This document shows positions 17,910-27,147 of a stretch of 64,000 nucleotides of DNA, in pieces. The DNA lies in NCBI GenBank assembly GCA_902599445.1, contig CACKFK010000007.1, forward strand, positions 1 to 64,000, read 5' to 3'. The number at the start of each line of letters is the position of its first letter. Position 1 is the stretch's first letter. The notes below the pieces were generated by a model. That model did not search any database and was not told the DNA's origin. It saw only the letters and a list, made by a program, of their open reading frames with translations. This DNA comes from an uncultured Alphaproteobacteria bacterium (GTDB lineage: Bacteria; Pseudomonadota; Alphaproteobacteria; Rhodobacterales; Rhodobacteraceae). The position numbers and the translations under genes were made by a program.

Positions 17910-18791
17910 ATGTCATCTAATTCCACAAAAGATAAGGTACCTTTAGGAGTTGCAACCTGCATCCTAGAAATATTAACTTTAACGGCCATTGCAACTATCG
18001 TTAGGTACGTTTCTCCAGAGATTAGTGTGACAACCATTCTCTTCTTTAGATACGTTTTTTCCATGCCATTATTGATTGTTATTGGTGTAATTAAGCGTGG
18101 GAAAAGTCTCTTTCAAGTAAATAAAAAGGTAACCCTTGCCGCAAGAACAGTTGTAGGCATAACAGGGCTTTCTTCGTATTTTATTGCTATAGCATTGATT
18201 GGAATAGGGAAGACCATAGCTCTTGGTCAATTAGTAACAATATTTATTACTATGCTTGCTCCGATGATGCTTTCTGAAAAAGTAGGTTTAAGGCGTTGGA
18301 TAGCTGTCACGGCAGGTTTAATTGGCACAATCATTATAATTAACCCTAGTCACAATGGTTGGTTTAACTTTGGAATATTCTGGGGATTAAATTCGGCTTT
18401 TTTTTCAGCACTCTTAAACATTTTCTTACGAAAATTAGGTGATACTGACGAGCCGATAAGTACGGCACTTTGGTATAACACTGCTGGAACAATATTTTTT
18501 TCTAGCCTATTTCTAGTCATGAATGACCCATTGCCAGATCATATCAATGTTTGGTTAATCTTGATATCATGTGGCATATTATCAAGTTTTCAACAATTTT
18601 TGCTAGCATTCAGTCGCTCATTAGCTCCTGCAATTGTGCTAGCACCACTACAATACCTTGCAATACCCATTTCGTTTTCAATAGCCATATACTTTTTTAA
18701 TGAAAGCCTTGGTTGGAATTTTATGCTAGGAACTATTATTGTAATATCTTCAACGTTTTATATAAGCATTAGATCAAGATTTAACTTTTAA
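17910..18791 (+). CDS. EamA/DMT-superfamily transporter
   Basis: The 293-aa protein has ten predicted helices in two EamA repeats. RYVFSMPLLIVIGVIKRGKSL closes helix 2, and a C-terminal LQYLAIPISFSIAIYFFNESLGW block is typical of the family. It is an inner-membrane exporter or importer of small metabolites; the substrate is unknown. It is followed on the same strand by the LysE gene, so two exporters sit side by side. Confidence 0.8.
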   Translation: MSSNSTKDKVPLGVATCILEILTLTAIATIVRYVSPEISVTTILFFRYVFSMPLLIVIGVIKRGKSLFQVNKKVTLAARTVVGITGLSSYFIAIALIGIGKTIALGQLVTIFITMLAPMMLSEKVGLRRWIAVTAGLIGTIIIINPSHNGWFNFGIFWGLNSAFFSALLNIFLRKLGDTDEPISTALWYNTAGTIFFSSLFLVMNDPLPDHINVWLILISCGILSSFQQFLLAFSRSLAPAIVLAPLQYLAIPISFSIAIYFFNESLGWNFMLGTIIVISSTFYISIRSRFNF

Positions 18792-18928
18792 ATCCTGCTA
18801 GGTTAATGAGTTTAAAAAGAATTATAATGGCTCTTGCCGTTCTCAATAAGGTAAATAATTTAAGACTATATTCATTGTTGAAACATTAAATTTATAACAA
18901 CTATTCATTTTACATATGGAGCAGATTA

Positions 18929-19564
18929 CTGGCTAATTTCTTAATCTATATTGAGGGACTGTTTCTAGGTTTTTCATTAATAATCGCTATAGGAGCACAA
19001 AATCTATTTGTTTTTCACCAAGGTTTAATTGGAAGACATGTATTTTTAGTTTGTCTGTTTTGTTCATTATCAGATGCTCTTTTAATTTTCCTTGGTTATT
19101 CAGGAATGTTTCTAATCTTAAATGAAAATGAGCATTTGCGGACAATTTTGCTTTTTGCTGGATCTCTGTGGATTTCTATTTATGGAATCATGAAAATTCG
19201 AGAAGGAATTCGGCCCAAAAGTTCTACTTCGTTAAACATGATGGAAAAAACCAGTATGGAGAGAGGGCTATCGAAAACTTTAATTACTGTTGCAGGGATA
19301 ACCTGGTTAAATCCGCACGTATACCTAGATACGGTTTTTCTAATTGGGAGTATCGCCAATACCATTGAGGTAAAAAGACAAATCTTCTTTGTAGTAGGTG
19401 CAATGAGCGCCAGCTTCCTCTTCTTTTTCCTCCTTGGTTATATCGGAAATAAAATTGGAAAGAAGCTAAAGAGTCCTTTAATATGGAAAAAAGTAAATAT
19501 TTTTTTAGGTATCGTTATGTTACTCATTGGCATTCATTTGGGTTTTTCTGGATTAAATACTTAA
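18929..19564 (+). CDS. LysE-family amino-acid exporter, probable CTG start
   Basis: The ORF track shows only the part from an internal ATG at 19106. The frame is open further upstream and encodes the conserved LysE N-terminus (LFLGFSLIIAIGAQNLFVFHQG), so the gene must start earlier. The only candidate at the expected position is CTG at 18929, preceded at 7 bp by GGAG; no in-frame ATG, GTG or TTG fits. This gives 211 aa with about six helices, the normal LysE length. Members export lysine, arginine or other amino acids. The unusual start should be checked against homologues. Confidence 0.75.
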   Translation: MANFLIYIEGLFLGFSLIIAIGAQNLFVFHQGLIGRHVFLVCLFCSLSDALLIFLGYSGMFLILNENEHLRTILLFAGSLWISIYGIMKIREGIRPKSSTSLNMMEKTSMERGLSKTLITVAGITWLNPHVYLDTVFLIGSIANTIEVKRQIFFVVGAMSASFLFFFLLGYIGNKIGKKLKSPLIWKKVNIFLGIVMLLIGIHLGFSGLNT

Positions 19565-19616
19565 TCATACGGAGTTCGTTTTAGATATGTAAGATGGGTT
19601 TACAATTTAAAATTAA

Positions 19617-20270
19617 CTAAATTTCCAAATTAGGGTCAGATAATCGATAAAAACTCCATACTAATAAGCTGAGTAAAATCCCATTCATAATGTGCCAGAT
19701 AAAATGAGTTCCAATGGGAATAATGTTGCAAAAAGCCTGATCTATTGACCTAAAAATGATAGAAATTAGTAAAAAAAGAGTAGAATAAATCAGTACACGA
19801 CTAAATTGAAAAGATATTTCTCTCAGTAAAAAGGCATAGATTAAGAATAGGATAACAAATGAAATATACCAAGAAGATCCATTTAAATCACCAAAAACCG
19901 CCACCGTTAGAAAGGAAACTACAAAGCTAAATGGCACTAAAAGGATGGCTATAAAAAAAGACAAAAAATATCCCGCATTCAAAAAACATAAATTCACAGC
20001 AAAAATGTATGTGGTGCCAAAAACAATTATGGATAAGACATCTAATAAAGCTCCCAAACTGTTGGCAAAAGTATGGAAAATCAAGGAGGCTATTCCAATA
20101 AAAATTATTTGCATGGAAAGATAAAAACAAAATTTATTCGTTTTTGTTTTGAGCGCAAGCGCCATTCCCAAAATAATAAATGTTAAATTTGTTAACGCAT
20201 TAACTGGTTCGCCCCAAAAACCAGCAAACTGTCTTTCACAGTAATTGTTTAAAGGTTGAAACCAATCCAT
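19617..20270 (-). CDS. alkaline ceramidase-domain membrane protein
   Basis: The 217-aa protein has about seven membrane helices and the ceramidase-family landmarks: NNYCERQFAGFWGEPVNALTN at the N-terminus, GIASLIFHTFAN (metal-binding His), a following LLDVLSI segment, and a C-terminal GTHFIWHIMNG with two more His. These form the zinc site of alkaline ceramidases. In bacteria the substrate may be ceramide-like or another amide-linked lipid. The neighbouring small secreted gene upstream (20290) is separated by 19 bp and may belong to the same transcript. Confidence 0.75.
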   Translation of the reverse strand: MDWFQPLNNYCERQFAGFWGEPVNALTNLTFIILGMALALKTKTNKFCFYLSMQIIFIGIASLIFHTFANSLGALLDVLSIIVFGTTYIFAVNLCFLNAGYFLSFFIAILLVPFSFVVSFLTVAVFGDLNGSSWYISFVILFLIYAFLLREISFQFSRVLIYSTLFLLISIIFRSIDQAFCNIIPIGTHFIWHIMNGILLSLLVWSFYRLSDPNLEI

Positions 20271-20289
20271 TCACAATTGCTCTATTCAA

Positions 20290-20709
20290 CTATTCAAATT
20301 TCTTCTCTGTGCAAAAGGCACTTATTGCTTTCACTCCCACCCCGTCTAGCCTTGAAATATATAAATACCTGCCTTCCTTTTTAAGCCTGGTTTGATTATC
20401 TGTCGCTACCCAATTATAATCATCAGTCTTCTCTAAAAATTCTAAATTTGATGAGCCATAAGCAAAACGATCAGTTAAAATAACAGTTTCTTTTTTTACT
20501 ATGACCTCAAAATTAAATTGATCAAATGAAGTAGTCACAGTTCGCAATACTTGCAAATGCCTCAGGGTGTCACAGGAAAAAGTAGTAGATTTAATTGACT
20601 GTTCTTCTGCGGCAACCAAATTCACTACAAAGAAAAATAGGCATAAAGCAAAAACCTTAATATAAGTCATATGTTCAAATCGATTATTTAATTTTATTTT
20701 CTTGGTCAT
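20290..20709 (-). CDS. small secreted protein, unknown
   Basis: The 139-aa open frame begins with a basic stretch; an internal Met (residue 14) would give a clean signal peptide (MTYIKVFALCLFFFVV, cleavage near VAAEE). The mature part, about 100 aa, has two cysteines (FSCDTLRH near the N-terminus, AFCTEKKF at the end) that could form a disulfide, and looks beta-rich. I recognise no family. It lies just upstream of the ceramidase gene on the same strand. Confidence 0.6.
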   Translation of the reverse strand: MTKKIKLNNRFEHMTYIKVFALCLFFFVVNLVAAEEQSIKSTTFSCDTLRHLQVLRTVTTSFDQFNFEVIVKKETVILTDRFAYGSSNLEFLEKTDDYNWVATDNQTRLKKEGRYLYISRLDGVGVKAISAFCTEKKFE

Positions 20710-20798
20710 TCATTGCAATATTTAACGACATAAAGATTAATTTTCATAGCCTAAACTGTTAAAACAAATAGCTTCATTTTACAGGATTTATTTAAACC

Positions 20799-21692
20799 AT
20801 GAATAAAAAAACCCGTATCGATTTATTTGGGGCATGTGCTTTAATTTTATTTTCCGTACTTTTAGCTATAAACCATATAGTAATTAAAGTTGTAAATACT
20901 GGTTTAAATCCAGTGTTCTTTGCAGGTGCGAGATCAGTAATTGCATTCTTTTTCTTAATAATATGGATGAGATTATTCAATAAAACTATTGTTTTTAAAA
21001 AGAATTTAATTCTCATCTCATGTTTGGCAGGCTTGGTGTTCGCTCTAGAGTTTCTCTTTTTATTCTTAGCGTTGGACTTTACCAGCGTCTCTCGAAATTC
21101 AATTATTTTTTATTCCATGCCGGTGTGGTTGGCCATCCTAGCTCATTTTTTTGTTCCGAATGAGCGACTAACCATTCTGAAATTATTTGGTTTAATTTGT
21201 GCGTTTACTGGTGTCACACTGTCGTTATCGGTTAGTATGACTGACTTCTCATTTGAGAATGATCTTTTTTTAGGGGATTTTTTTGCTATTTTAGCTGCAT
21301 TCACTTGGGCATTATTAATACTTTTGGCTAAAGGAACTAAGTTTAACCAAGTGAATCCGGAAATGCAGTTAATTTGGATGGTAATGGTTTCAGGTCCAGT
21401 TTTGATCTTGTTCTCCCTAATATTGGGGGATCCAATTCGAGATTTTGAAATGATACATTTTTTGGGACTACTATTTCAATCCGTCATTGTTGTAGCAGGG
21501 GGGTTTTTATTTTGGTTATGGCTTTTGAGCATTTACCCAGCTTCTGGTGTCGCTAGTTTTTCCTTTTTAACGCCTATCTTCACGATTTTTTTCGGCTGGC
21601 TTATTTTGGACGATACTCTAAATACTGTCTTTCTTTTAGCAGCATCTATGGTAGTTTTAGGTTTAATTTTTATTAACAAAACTGATCGCTGA
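20799..21692 (+). CDS. EamA/DMT-superfamily transporter
   Basis: The 297-aa protein has ten hydrophobic helices in two EamA halves. NTGLNPVFFAGARSVIAFFFLI lies in the first half, and a characteristic 'LTP...F..L...E/D' region appears as FSFLTPIFTIFFGWLILDDTL in the second. It is an inner-membrane carrier of small metabolites, substrate unknown. The gene is a single unit, diverging from the small secreted protein gene. Confidence 0.8.
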   Translation: MNKKTRIDLFGACALILFSVLLAINHIVIKVVNTGLNPVFFAGARSVIAFFFLIIWMRLFNKTIVFKKNLILISCLAGLVFALEFLFLFLALDFTSVSRNSIIFYSMPVWLAILAHFFVPNERLTILKLFGLICAFTGVTLSLSVSMTDFSFENDLFLGDFFAILAAFTWALLILLAKGTKFNQVNPEMQLIWMVMVSGPVLILFSLILGDPIRDFEMIHFLGLLFQSVIVVAGGFLFWLWLLSIYPASGVASFSFLTPIFTIFFGWLILDDTLNTVFLLAASMVVLGLIFINKTDR

Positions 21693-21710
21693 GCGATCCT
21701 TACGTATCAT

Positions 21711-21857
21711 TCAATAGTTTTCAGATACGGTTTCAGTGCAAAAATTGGGATTAGTTTCTAAGCTAGTGCAAAGCATCATTGAGGCATCATTTTTTATCTT
21801 ACTACAACCCTGAGTAATGCTTAAACCAATTATAAGTATAATTAAAATTATTCTCAT
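21711..21857 (-). CDS. small lipoprotein-like peptide, 48 aa (missed by ORF track)
   Basis: ATG at 21857 opens a short frame with a hydrophobic start (MRIILIILIIGLSI) running into a lipobox-like TQGC, then a polar tail containing three further Cys residues counting the last segment (MLCTSLETNPNFCTETV). The pattern of signal, Cys at the cleavage point and short soluble tail fits a minor lipoprotein of the entericidin type in layout only. No strong ribosome binding site is visible. It converges with the EamA gene. Confidence 0.55.
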   Translation of the reverse strand: MRIILIILIIGLSITQGCSKIKNDASMMLCTSLETNPNFCTETVSENY

Positions 21858-21972
21858 ACTTAATATAACTTTTTAAAAAAATAAATGATAACAGGAATTT
21901 TTTTCAAGGGAAGAAAAAAATCTTTCTGTAGCAATTAAAACCACAACATTTAAAGGATTTCCGCGGCAAATA

Positions 21973-22932
21973 TTATTTATTGGGCCAGTCGCCAGAACAT
22001 TTAAACCTCTGAAACCTACGAATAGTCTTTGGTTTTTTCAAATTTCCAAAAACCTGTTTCCAATCAGTTTCCACTACATCCCCTACATATACATTCCCTT
22101 GAGAGTCATATGCAATAGAGTGCGGTGAAACGAATTGACCAGGCAGAAGTCCTGGTTGCTCTTTATCTCCAAGGCGGAATAAGACTTCATTCTGGCAATT
22201 AATAATACTAAGAAAGGGGCCTAAATTGGGGAAGTGTTTATTCACCTCCAAGTAGGAAAGCAGTTCCCCTACGATCAAATCTGGATTACTTCCAGGAGTT
22301 ATAGCAAGCCCACTTGGTCTATGAATATTGCCTAATTGTTTCTCATAATTGCCTTTGCGGTCAAATATTTGTATTCTTGAGTTCTCTCTATCGGCCACAT
22401 AAATCCAGCCATCTGGGTCGCAACAAATATTGTGGGGAAGGTTAAATTGACCTGAACCTGTGCCTGGTTCTCCCCAAGATTTGATGTATTTCCCATTTGG
22501 ATCAAACTCATGAATGGCTGCATTCCCATACCCATCAGAAACAACAATATTGCCATCAGGAGAAAGAGTAGAGTGCGTGCAATGACAAAAGGGTAAACCA
22601 CTCATGAAGCCTGATGATCGACCAGGAATACCAATTTCCAATAATAACCTACCATCTAGGGTAAATTTTCTTAGGGTATGATCCCCATTGTCTGTTAGAT
22701 AAATACAATCATCAGACCCAATATGAGCTCCGTGAGGATTTTTGAATAAACCATGCCCCCAAGTGCGTAATAAATCCCCACTCGCGTCCAACACCATTAC
22801 AGGGTTATCACTTCTATTAAATAGATACACATTGTCACTCTTATCAATTGCAATCCCTGCTACATCCCCTAAGTAGATTGAATCCGGTAGGTTGGGGGAA
22901 TAATTGTCAGGTACGAACTTGTAATTGAGCAA
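21973..22932 (-). CDS. NHL-repeat beta-propeller protein (peptidyl-hydroxyglycine lyase-like)
   Basis: The 319-aa product is built of about six NHL blades, each with a 'G.I.V.D..N.RI..F...G' pattern (NIVVSDGYGNAAIHEFDPNG, WIYVADRENSRIQIFDRKG, NVYVGDVVETDW). Conserved HGAH and LPHNICCDPDGWIYVADREN segments resemble bacterial relatives of peptidyl-alpha-hydroxyglycine alpha-amidating lyase. No signal peptide is seen, so it may be cytoplasmic. It diverges from the DapA/TRAP cassette, 233 bp away, and may act in the same pathway, for example as a lactonase-like or lyase step. That link is positional only. Confidence 0.75.
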   Translation of the reverse strand: MLNYKFVPDNYSPNLPDSIYLGDVAGIAIDKSDNVYLFNRSDNPVMVLDASGDLLRTWGHGLFKNPHGAHIGSDDCIYLTDNGDHTLRKFTLDGRLLLEIGIPGRSSGFMSGLPFCHCTHSTLSPDGNIVVSDGYGNAAIHEFDPNGKYIKSWGEPGTGSGQFNLPHNICCDPDGWIYVADRENSRIQIFDRKGNYEKQLGNIHRPSGLAITPGSNPDLIVGELLSYLEVNKHFPNLGPFLSIINCQNEVLFRLGDKEQPGLLPGQFVSPHSIAYDSQGNVYVGDVVETDWKQVFGNLKKPKTIRRFQRFKCSGDWPNK

Positions 22933-23165
22933 TATTTATTATCCTCTCGTTGATCATAAAAGCAAAAGCGACAGTTTTTTCACTCCAAACTCATGTATAG
23001 AAATCTAGTTTCTTGTAAAAACATTTATCATTCAAGGCAGAACTAACAATCTAATCAAAGAATTCTCTTTTATTTATATATTGACTAAGAATCGGTTGAC
23101 TGGATTGCTTAGAAAGCATTCAATTACACTTAGATCTGAATAATAATCTTCTAAGGAGTACTCAA

Positions 23166-24026
23166 TTGTTTGGCTTATCAGTTGCCACCACAACTCCATT
23201 CACTAGGCTAGGTGAAATTGATTTAGAAACTTTCAGACAGCATGTCGTTACATTAATCGATAATGCCATTAACTCCATTACCTTCTTTGGCACTACAGGG
23301 GAGGGACCATCAATTGGGTTGGACGAAAAACTTAAAGTCTTGTCTTATTTATGCCCAAAGTACCTTAATCCTGATGACGCAATTGTAACTATCATACGTT
23401 CAAATACTACAGATGTAAAAATTGAGATCTCAGCGTACAACGATCTAGGCATTAGTAAATTTTTGTTAGCTCCACCATATTTCTTTGGAACCCCCTGTAG
23501 TTTGGGTCTAAAAGAATGGTTCTCAGATATCTTCTCTACCCAGTTAGAGGCTAATAACCAGTTTATTCTTTATAATATTCCCCAAATGACCGGAGTCACA
23601 ATAGAAAATGATTTAATCTCTGAACTCCGACAAAAGTTTGATAGCGAACTTATATACGGAATTAAGGACAGTTCAGGCGATATGGAAAGAGCAAAAATTT
23701 ATCTAGAGAATAAAGGATTGATGGTAGCAATAGGTGACGAAAGATTGATAGCTGATTCTATGTCCCTAGGAGCTTCTGGATCAATTTGTGGATTATCAAA
23801 TATTTTTCCTCAAAAAATTGTCAAAATGATAGAAGACCGTCTCAAAGATACAGAAATCAATACCTTAATTGAAGAAATATTGAAGTTCCCTGTGACACCA
23901 GGGGTAAAAGCGATTTTAGCTTTAAAAACTAAAAATGATATATGGTTTAACGTTAGACCACCACTAATTCAGGCCTCTAAGCGGCAAATTGCTGGCTTAA
24001 AGCAGGTCATGAAAATAGATGCCTAA
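23166..24026 (+). CDS. DapA-family aldolase/lyase (first of two)
   Basis: The start is TTG, supported by AAGGAG 8 bp upstream. The 286-aa barrel has the class I aldolase signature of the DHDPS/NAL group: FFGTTGEGPSI (Thr-Thr-Gly-Glu), the catalytic Tyr in ILYNIPQMTG and the Schiff-base Lys in YGIKDSSGD. It should cleave or dehydrate a keto-acid; a lysine-biosynthesis role is unlikely given the context. It opens a cassette with TRAP dctPQM, a PfkB kinase and a second DapA-like gene, so a catabolic role on the imported sugar acid is inferred. Confidence 0.85.
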   Translation: MFGLSVATTTPFTRLGEIDLETFRQHVVTLIDNAINSITFFGTTGEGPSIGLDEKLKVLSYLCPKYLNPDDAIVTIIRSNTTDVKIEISAYNDLGISKFLLAPPYFFGTPCSLGLKEWFSDIFSTQLEANNQFILYNIPQMTGVTIENDLISELRQKFDSELIYGIKDSSGDMERAKIYLENKGLMVAIGDERLIADSMSLGASGSICGLSNIFPQKIVKMIEDRLKDTEINTLIEEILKFPVTPGVKAILALKTKNDIWFNVRPPLIQASKRQIAGLKQVMKIDA

Positions 24027-24180
24027 GCAAAACTATTATAATATTACTCTCTTAATTAAGTCAGACATCCCGCTTCTTCTTGAAAAAAAATTCTATAAAC
24101 CTGAGTATGTTGGAAAGTTATGAGGAGTCATTGAACTTCTTGACTAAATCTGCAATTCTTAAATCATAAAGGAGAAAATC

Positions 24181-25185
24181 ATGTATAAAAAAATATTAAA
24201 TAGTTCGCTTAAGGCGATATTAACTGGGTTGCTAATAGTGACTTGTGGCCTCCTAAGTATGGGACATGCCGTTACGCTCAGAATGTCCACACCAGCATCA
24301 GCAACAGATCAGAGAAGTATTGCTCTAGAAAAGATCTTTGCTCCTGCAGTAGCAGGCTTTGCCAAATATGAAGCTCATTACAATGGTTCATTAATTAAAC
24401 AAGGCTCTGAACTTGAAGCTATAGCTTCCGGTGACCTGGAAATGTCTATTACATCAGCACAGGAGTTAGCTCAATTCTTTCCTGAGTTTTCTATCTTGGC
24501 AACCGGATACGTTCATCAAGATGCTGCACACCAAGTTAGGGTTTTCAATGATTCATTGATGGATCCATTTAAAGCAAAAGCAGAAAGTGAATTAGGTGTT
24601 AAACTCTTAAGCATTATGTATCTTGGGAGACGGCATGTTAATCTTCGTCAGTGTCGGGATGAAGTTAATGTCCAGACTCCTGCAGATTTAGCAGGTATTA
24701 ATCTTAGAATGCCCGGAACTGATGCGTGGCAATTTTTAGGAAAAGCACTTGGAGCCAATCCAACGCCCATGGCTTTTACAGAGGTTTACACCGCCCTATC
24801 TACAAAATCAGTAGATGGACAAGATAATCCACTACCTACAGTAGTAGATGCTAAATTTTATGAGGTAACCTGTCAAATCGCGCTAACGGCACATTTAGTA
24901 GATTTGAACTATGTTGCCTTTTCAAAATCTGTATGGGACAAACTTTCTTCAGCTCAACAAGCAACAGTTCAGAAAGCCGCTGTCGATGCAGCCGAAAGTG
25001 CTCGTCAAATACAACTACAAAAGGAAGAAGATTTAGTGTCATTCTTGAAAGAAAAAGGTTTGGAAATTTATGAACCAAATCTAGCAGCTTTCCGTAGTCA
25101 TGTACAAAAAATGTATCTTGAAACAGATGCTTCTGACCCATGGCCAGACGGGGTGTTGGACAAAATTAATTCATTAGGTAATTAA
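24181..25185 (+). CDS. dctP: TRAP transporter solute-binding protein
   Basis: A strong AAAGGAG site precedes the ATG. The 334-aa product has a signal peptide (cleavage near MGHAVTLR) and the DctP fold. The hallmark carboxylate-binding Arg lies in GINLRMPGTDAWQFLGKALGANPTPMAF, followed by VYTALSTKSVDGQDNPL. It works in the periplasm, handing a carboxylate-bearing solute (sugar acid, keto acid or similar) to the DctQM permease encoded directly downstream. Confidence 0.9.
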   Translation: MYKKILNSSLKAILTGLLIVTCGLLSMGHAVTLRMSTPASATDQRSIALEKIFAPAVAGFAKYEAHYNGSLIKQGSELEAIASGDLEMSITSAQELAQFFPEFSILATGYVHQDAAHQVRVFNDSLMDPFKAKAESELGVKLLSIMYLGRRHVNLRQCRDEVNVQTPADLAGINLRMPGTDAWQFLGKALGANPTPMAFTEVYTALSTKSVDGQDNPLPTVVDAKFYEVTCQIALTAHLVDLNYVAFSKSVWDKLSSAQQATVQKAAVDAAESARQIQLQKEEDLVSFLKEKGLEIYEPNLAAFRSHVQKMYLETDASDPWPDGVLDKINSLGN

Positions 25186-25208
25186 TTTTAAAGATAGCGT
25201 GAAATCCG

Positions 25209-25799
25209 ATGAAACCTATTCTCAGAGGACTTAATCACGCTTTTGAATTTGTGGCGGCCACAATGATGGCCGCCATGTTCGCCATCTTCATTCTTCAGGT
25301 TACTATTCGCTATTCAGCAAGAGCTGAATGGATAGCCGATGCTATACCTTTACTTGAGCCTACACTTTATGGTTGGACCTTGGACTTTTGCCTTCTTATG
25401 TGGATCTGGATAGTATTTTGGGGTAACGGACTCATTGTTCGTCATCGTGACCATGTTATTTTTGATATTATATATACAAATGCCTCTGCCCGGATGCGAA
25501 AGTGGTTTGCTATATTTAGTGCTATTATAATATCTATTTGTTTGTTGCTGATAATTGAACCAACGTGGAGCAAATTTTATATCCTCAGGCTAAAAAAAAC
25601 AGCAACACTTTCAAATGTTTTTGGAGATTGGATTAGAGTAAGAGATATATATCTAGTATTCTTTATTTTTACGACAGCAGTTGCATTACGATATTTGTGG
25701 AGAGCCCACTATATCTTTAAAAATGGAGCCGAAGAGGATTTATTTTTACCAGCTGAAGACAACTTAAGATTACCTGAACGGAACACGAATGACTTATGA
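25209..25799 (+). CDS. dctQ: TRAP transporter small permease
   Basis: The 196-aa protein has four hydrophobic helices and the DctQ pattern (FAIFILQVTIRYS in helix 1, LLMWIWIVFWGNGLIVRHRDHVIFDI across helices 2-3). It forms the inner-membrane complex with DctM and is driven by sodium. It starts 23 bp after dctP and overlaps dctM by 11 bases. The coding sequence contains a 9-bp GC-rich hairpin near its 5' end (separate entry). Confidence 0.88.
   Translation: MKPILRGLNHAFEFVAATMMAAMFAIFILQVTIRYSARAEWIADAIPLLEPTLYGWTLDFCLLMWIWIVFWGNGLIVRHRDHVIFDIIYTNASARMRKWFAIFSAIIISICLLLIIEPTWSKFYILRLKKTATLSNVFGDWIRVRDIYLVFFIFTTAVALRYLWRAHYIFKNGAEEDLFLPAEDNLRLPERNTNDL
25252..25275 (+). repeat. 9-bp perfect inverted repeat inside dctQ
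   Basis: TGGCGGCCA, a six-base loop, then TGGCCGCCA: a perfect GC-rich stem about 45 bases into the dctQ frame, striking against the AT-rich surroundings. In mRNA it could slow ribosomes or protect the upstream dctP message from 3' decay, which would fit the usual excess of binding protein over permease. It may equally be codon coincidence, since it encodes an Ala/Met/Thr-rich helix segment. Confidence 0.5.
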
Positions 25800-27084
25800 A
25801 TTCCTAGTGTGTCTCATAATTCTCTTTGGTTTGTCGGCAATAGGCACTCCTATAGCGTACGCTATTTTAGTCAGCTCTTGTGCCTATCTTTGGGTAGGAG
25901 GCCAGGGAATTGGTCTGGCTGGGAAAATTGTACTGGATGGGATGTATAGCAGTTTTATATTGTTGGCCGTTCCTTTGTTTATTGTAGCAGCAAACATAAT
26001 GAATGCAGGAACAATAAGCGATCGTCTATTAAGGTTTTGTATTGCAGTAGTAGGTCGATTTAGAGGTGGACTGGGACATGTTAATGTAGTCGCAAGCCTG
26101 ATATTTTCAGGAATGTCAGGTTCGGCTGTAGCAGATGCTGCTGGTATTGGAAAAATTATTATTGATATGATGGTAAGATCAGGTCATTACACTCGAGGCT
26201 ATGCAGCTGCCATAACAGCTGCTTCCGCTACAATCGGACCAATAATACCTCCTTCAATTCCCATGGTCTTATATGCATTAGTTTCAAATAGCTCGATTGG
26301 TTATCTTTTCTTGGGCGGGATAATACCGGGACTAATGATGGGCTTGGTCTTAATGGCAATGAATAGTGTTATAGCGCATAAGAGGGGTTATCAGCCAGAG
26401 GAGTCAATTCCCATTAATAAGTTGCCTGGTATAACAATTAATGCTTTTCCAGCTTTACTAATGCCAGCTATTCTACTCTATGGTATTTATGGAGGTGTTA
26501 CAACTCCCACTGAAGCGGCTGCTGTGGCCGCGTTTTATGCTCTTATTTTAGCTTCAATATTTTATAGGGCTTTATCTTTTTCGGCTTTTTATAGAATCTT
26601 AGTTGAGTCAGCCCGCTCATCTGCAGCAGTGGGTTTAGTAATAGGAGGGGCCTTACTCTTAAATTATATAGTGGCTTCTGAAAACATTCCAAACATGATA
26701 GCTGGTTATCTGGTTGGTCTGGACGTATCACCACTCCTATTCTTAATAGGCGTAAATATCTTAATACTGGTACTCGGATGTTTACTGGATGCAACTACCC
26801 TTATACTAGTTATTATTCCACTTTTCTTACCTGCATGTCGGGAATTAGGTATTGATTTTGTGCATTTTGGCGTAGTAGCAGTTGTTAACTGCATGATTGG
26901 TTTGATTACTCCGCCTTATGGAGTCCTTCTTTTTGTAATAAATGCTGTATCGAGAATACCATTAGGTGAAATAATAAAAGAAGTAATTCCATTTCTACTG
27001 GTACTCATAGCTGCTCTTTTCATTATGGTTATATTTCCCGAATTAGTTCTTTGGCTTCCTAGGCAATTTGGATATGAAGGTTAA
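25789..27084 (+). CDS. dctM: TRAP transporter large permease
   Basis: The 431-aa protein has about 12 helices and DctM landmarks (AVPLFIVAANIMNAG, FSGMSGSAVADAAGIGKI, GPIIPPSIPMVLYALVS, GVTTPTEAAAVAAFYAL, LITPPYGVLLFVIN). It is complete, unlike the DctM fragment at the left edge, and belongs to a visibly different subgroup. It overlaps the end of dctQ, so the genes are translationally coupled, and completes a sodium-driven importer with the upstream binding protein. Confidence 0.92.
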   Translation: MTYEFLVCLIILFGLSAIGTPIAYAILVSSCAYLWVGGQGIGLAGKIVLDGMYSSFILLAVPLFIVAANIMNAGTISDRLLRFCIAVVGRFRGGLGHVNVVASLIFSGMSGSAVADAAGIGKIIIDMMVRSGHYTRGYAAAITAASATIGPIIPPSIPMVLYALVSNSSIGYLFLGGIIPGLMMGLVLMAMNSVIAHKRGYQPEESIPINKLPGITINAFPALLMPAILLYGIYGGVTTPTEAAAVAAFYALILASIFYRALSFSAFYRILVESARSSAAVGLVIGGALLLNYIVASENIPNMIAGYLVGLDVSPLLFLIGVNILILVLGCLLDATTLILVIIPLFLPACRELGIDFVHFGVVAVVNCMIGLITPPYGVLLFVINAVSRIPLGEIIKEVIPFLLVLIAALFIMVIFPELVLWLPRQFGYEG

Positions 27085-27147
27085 TTTTATACATACCTCT
27101 TATAAAGCTTGTTTGAGCGGTGTTAATTGGCCTATCTCGGAGTATTC

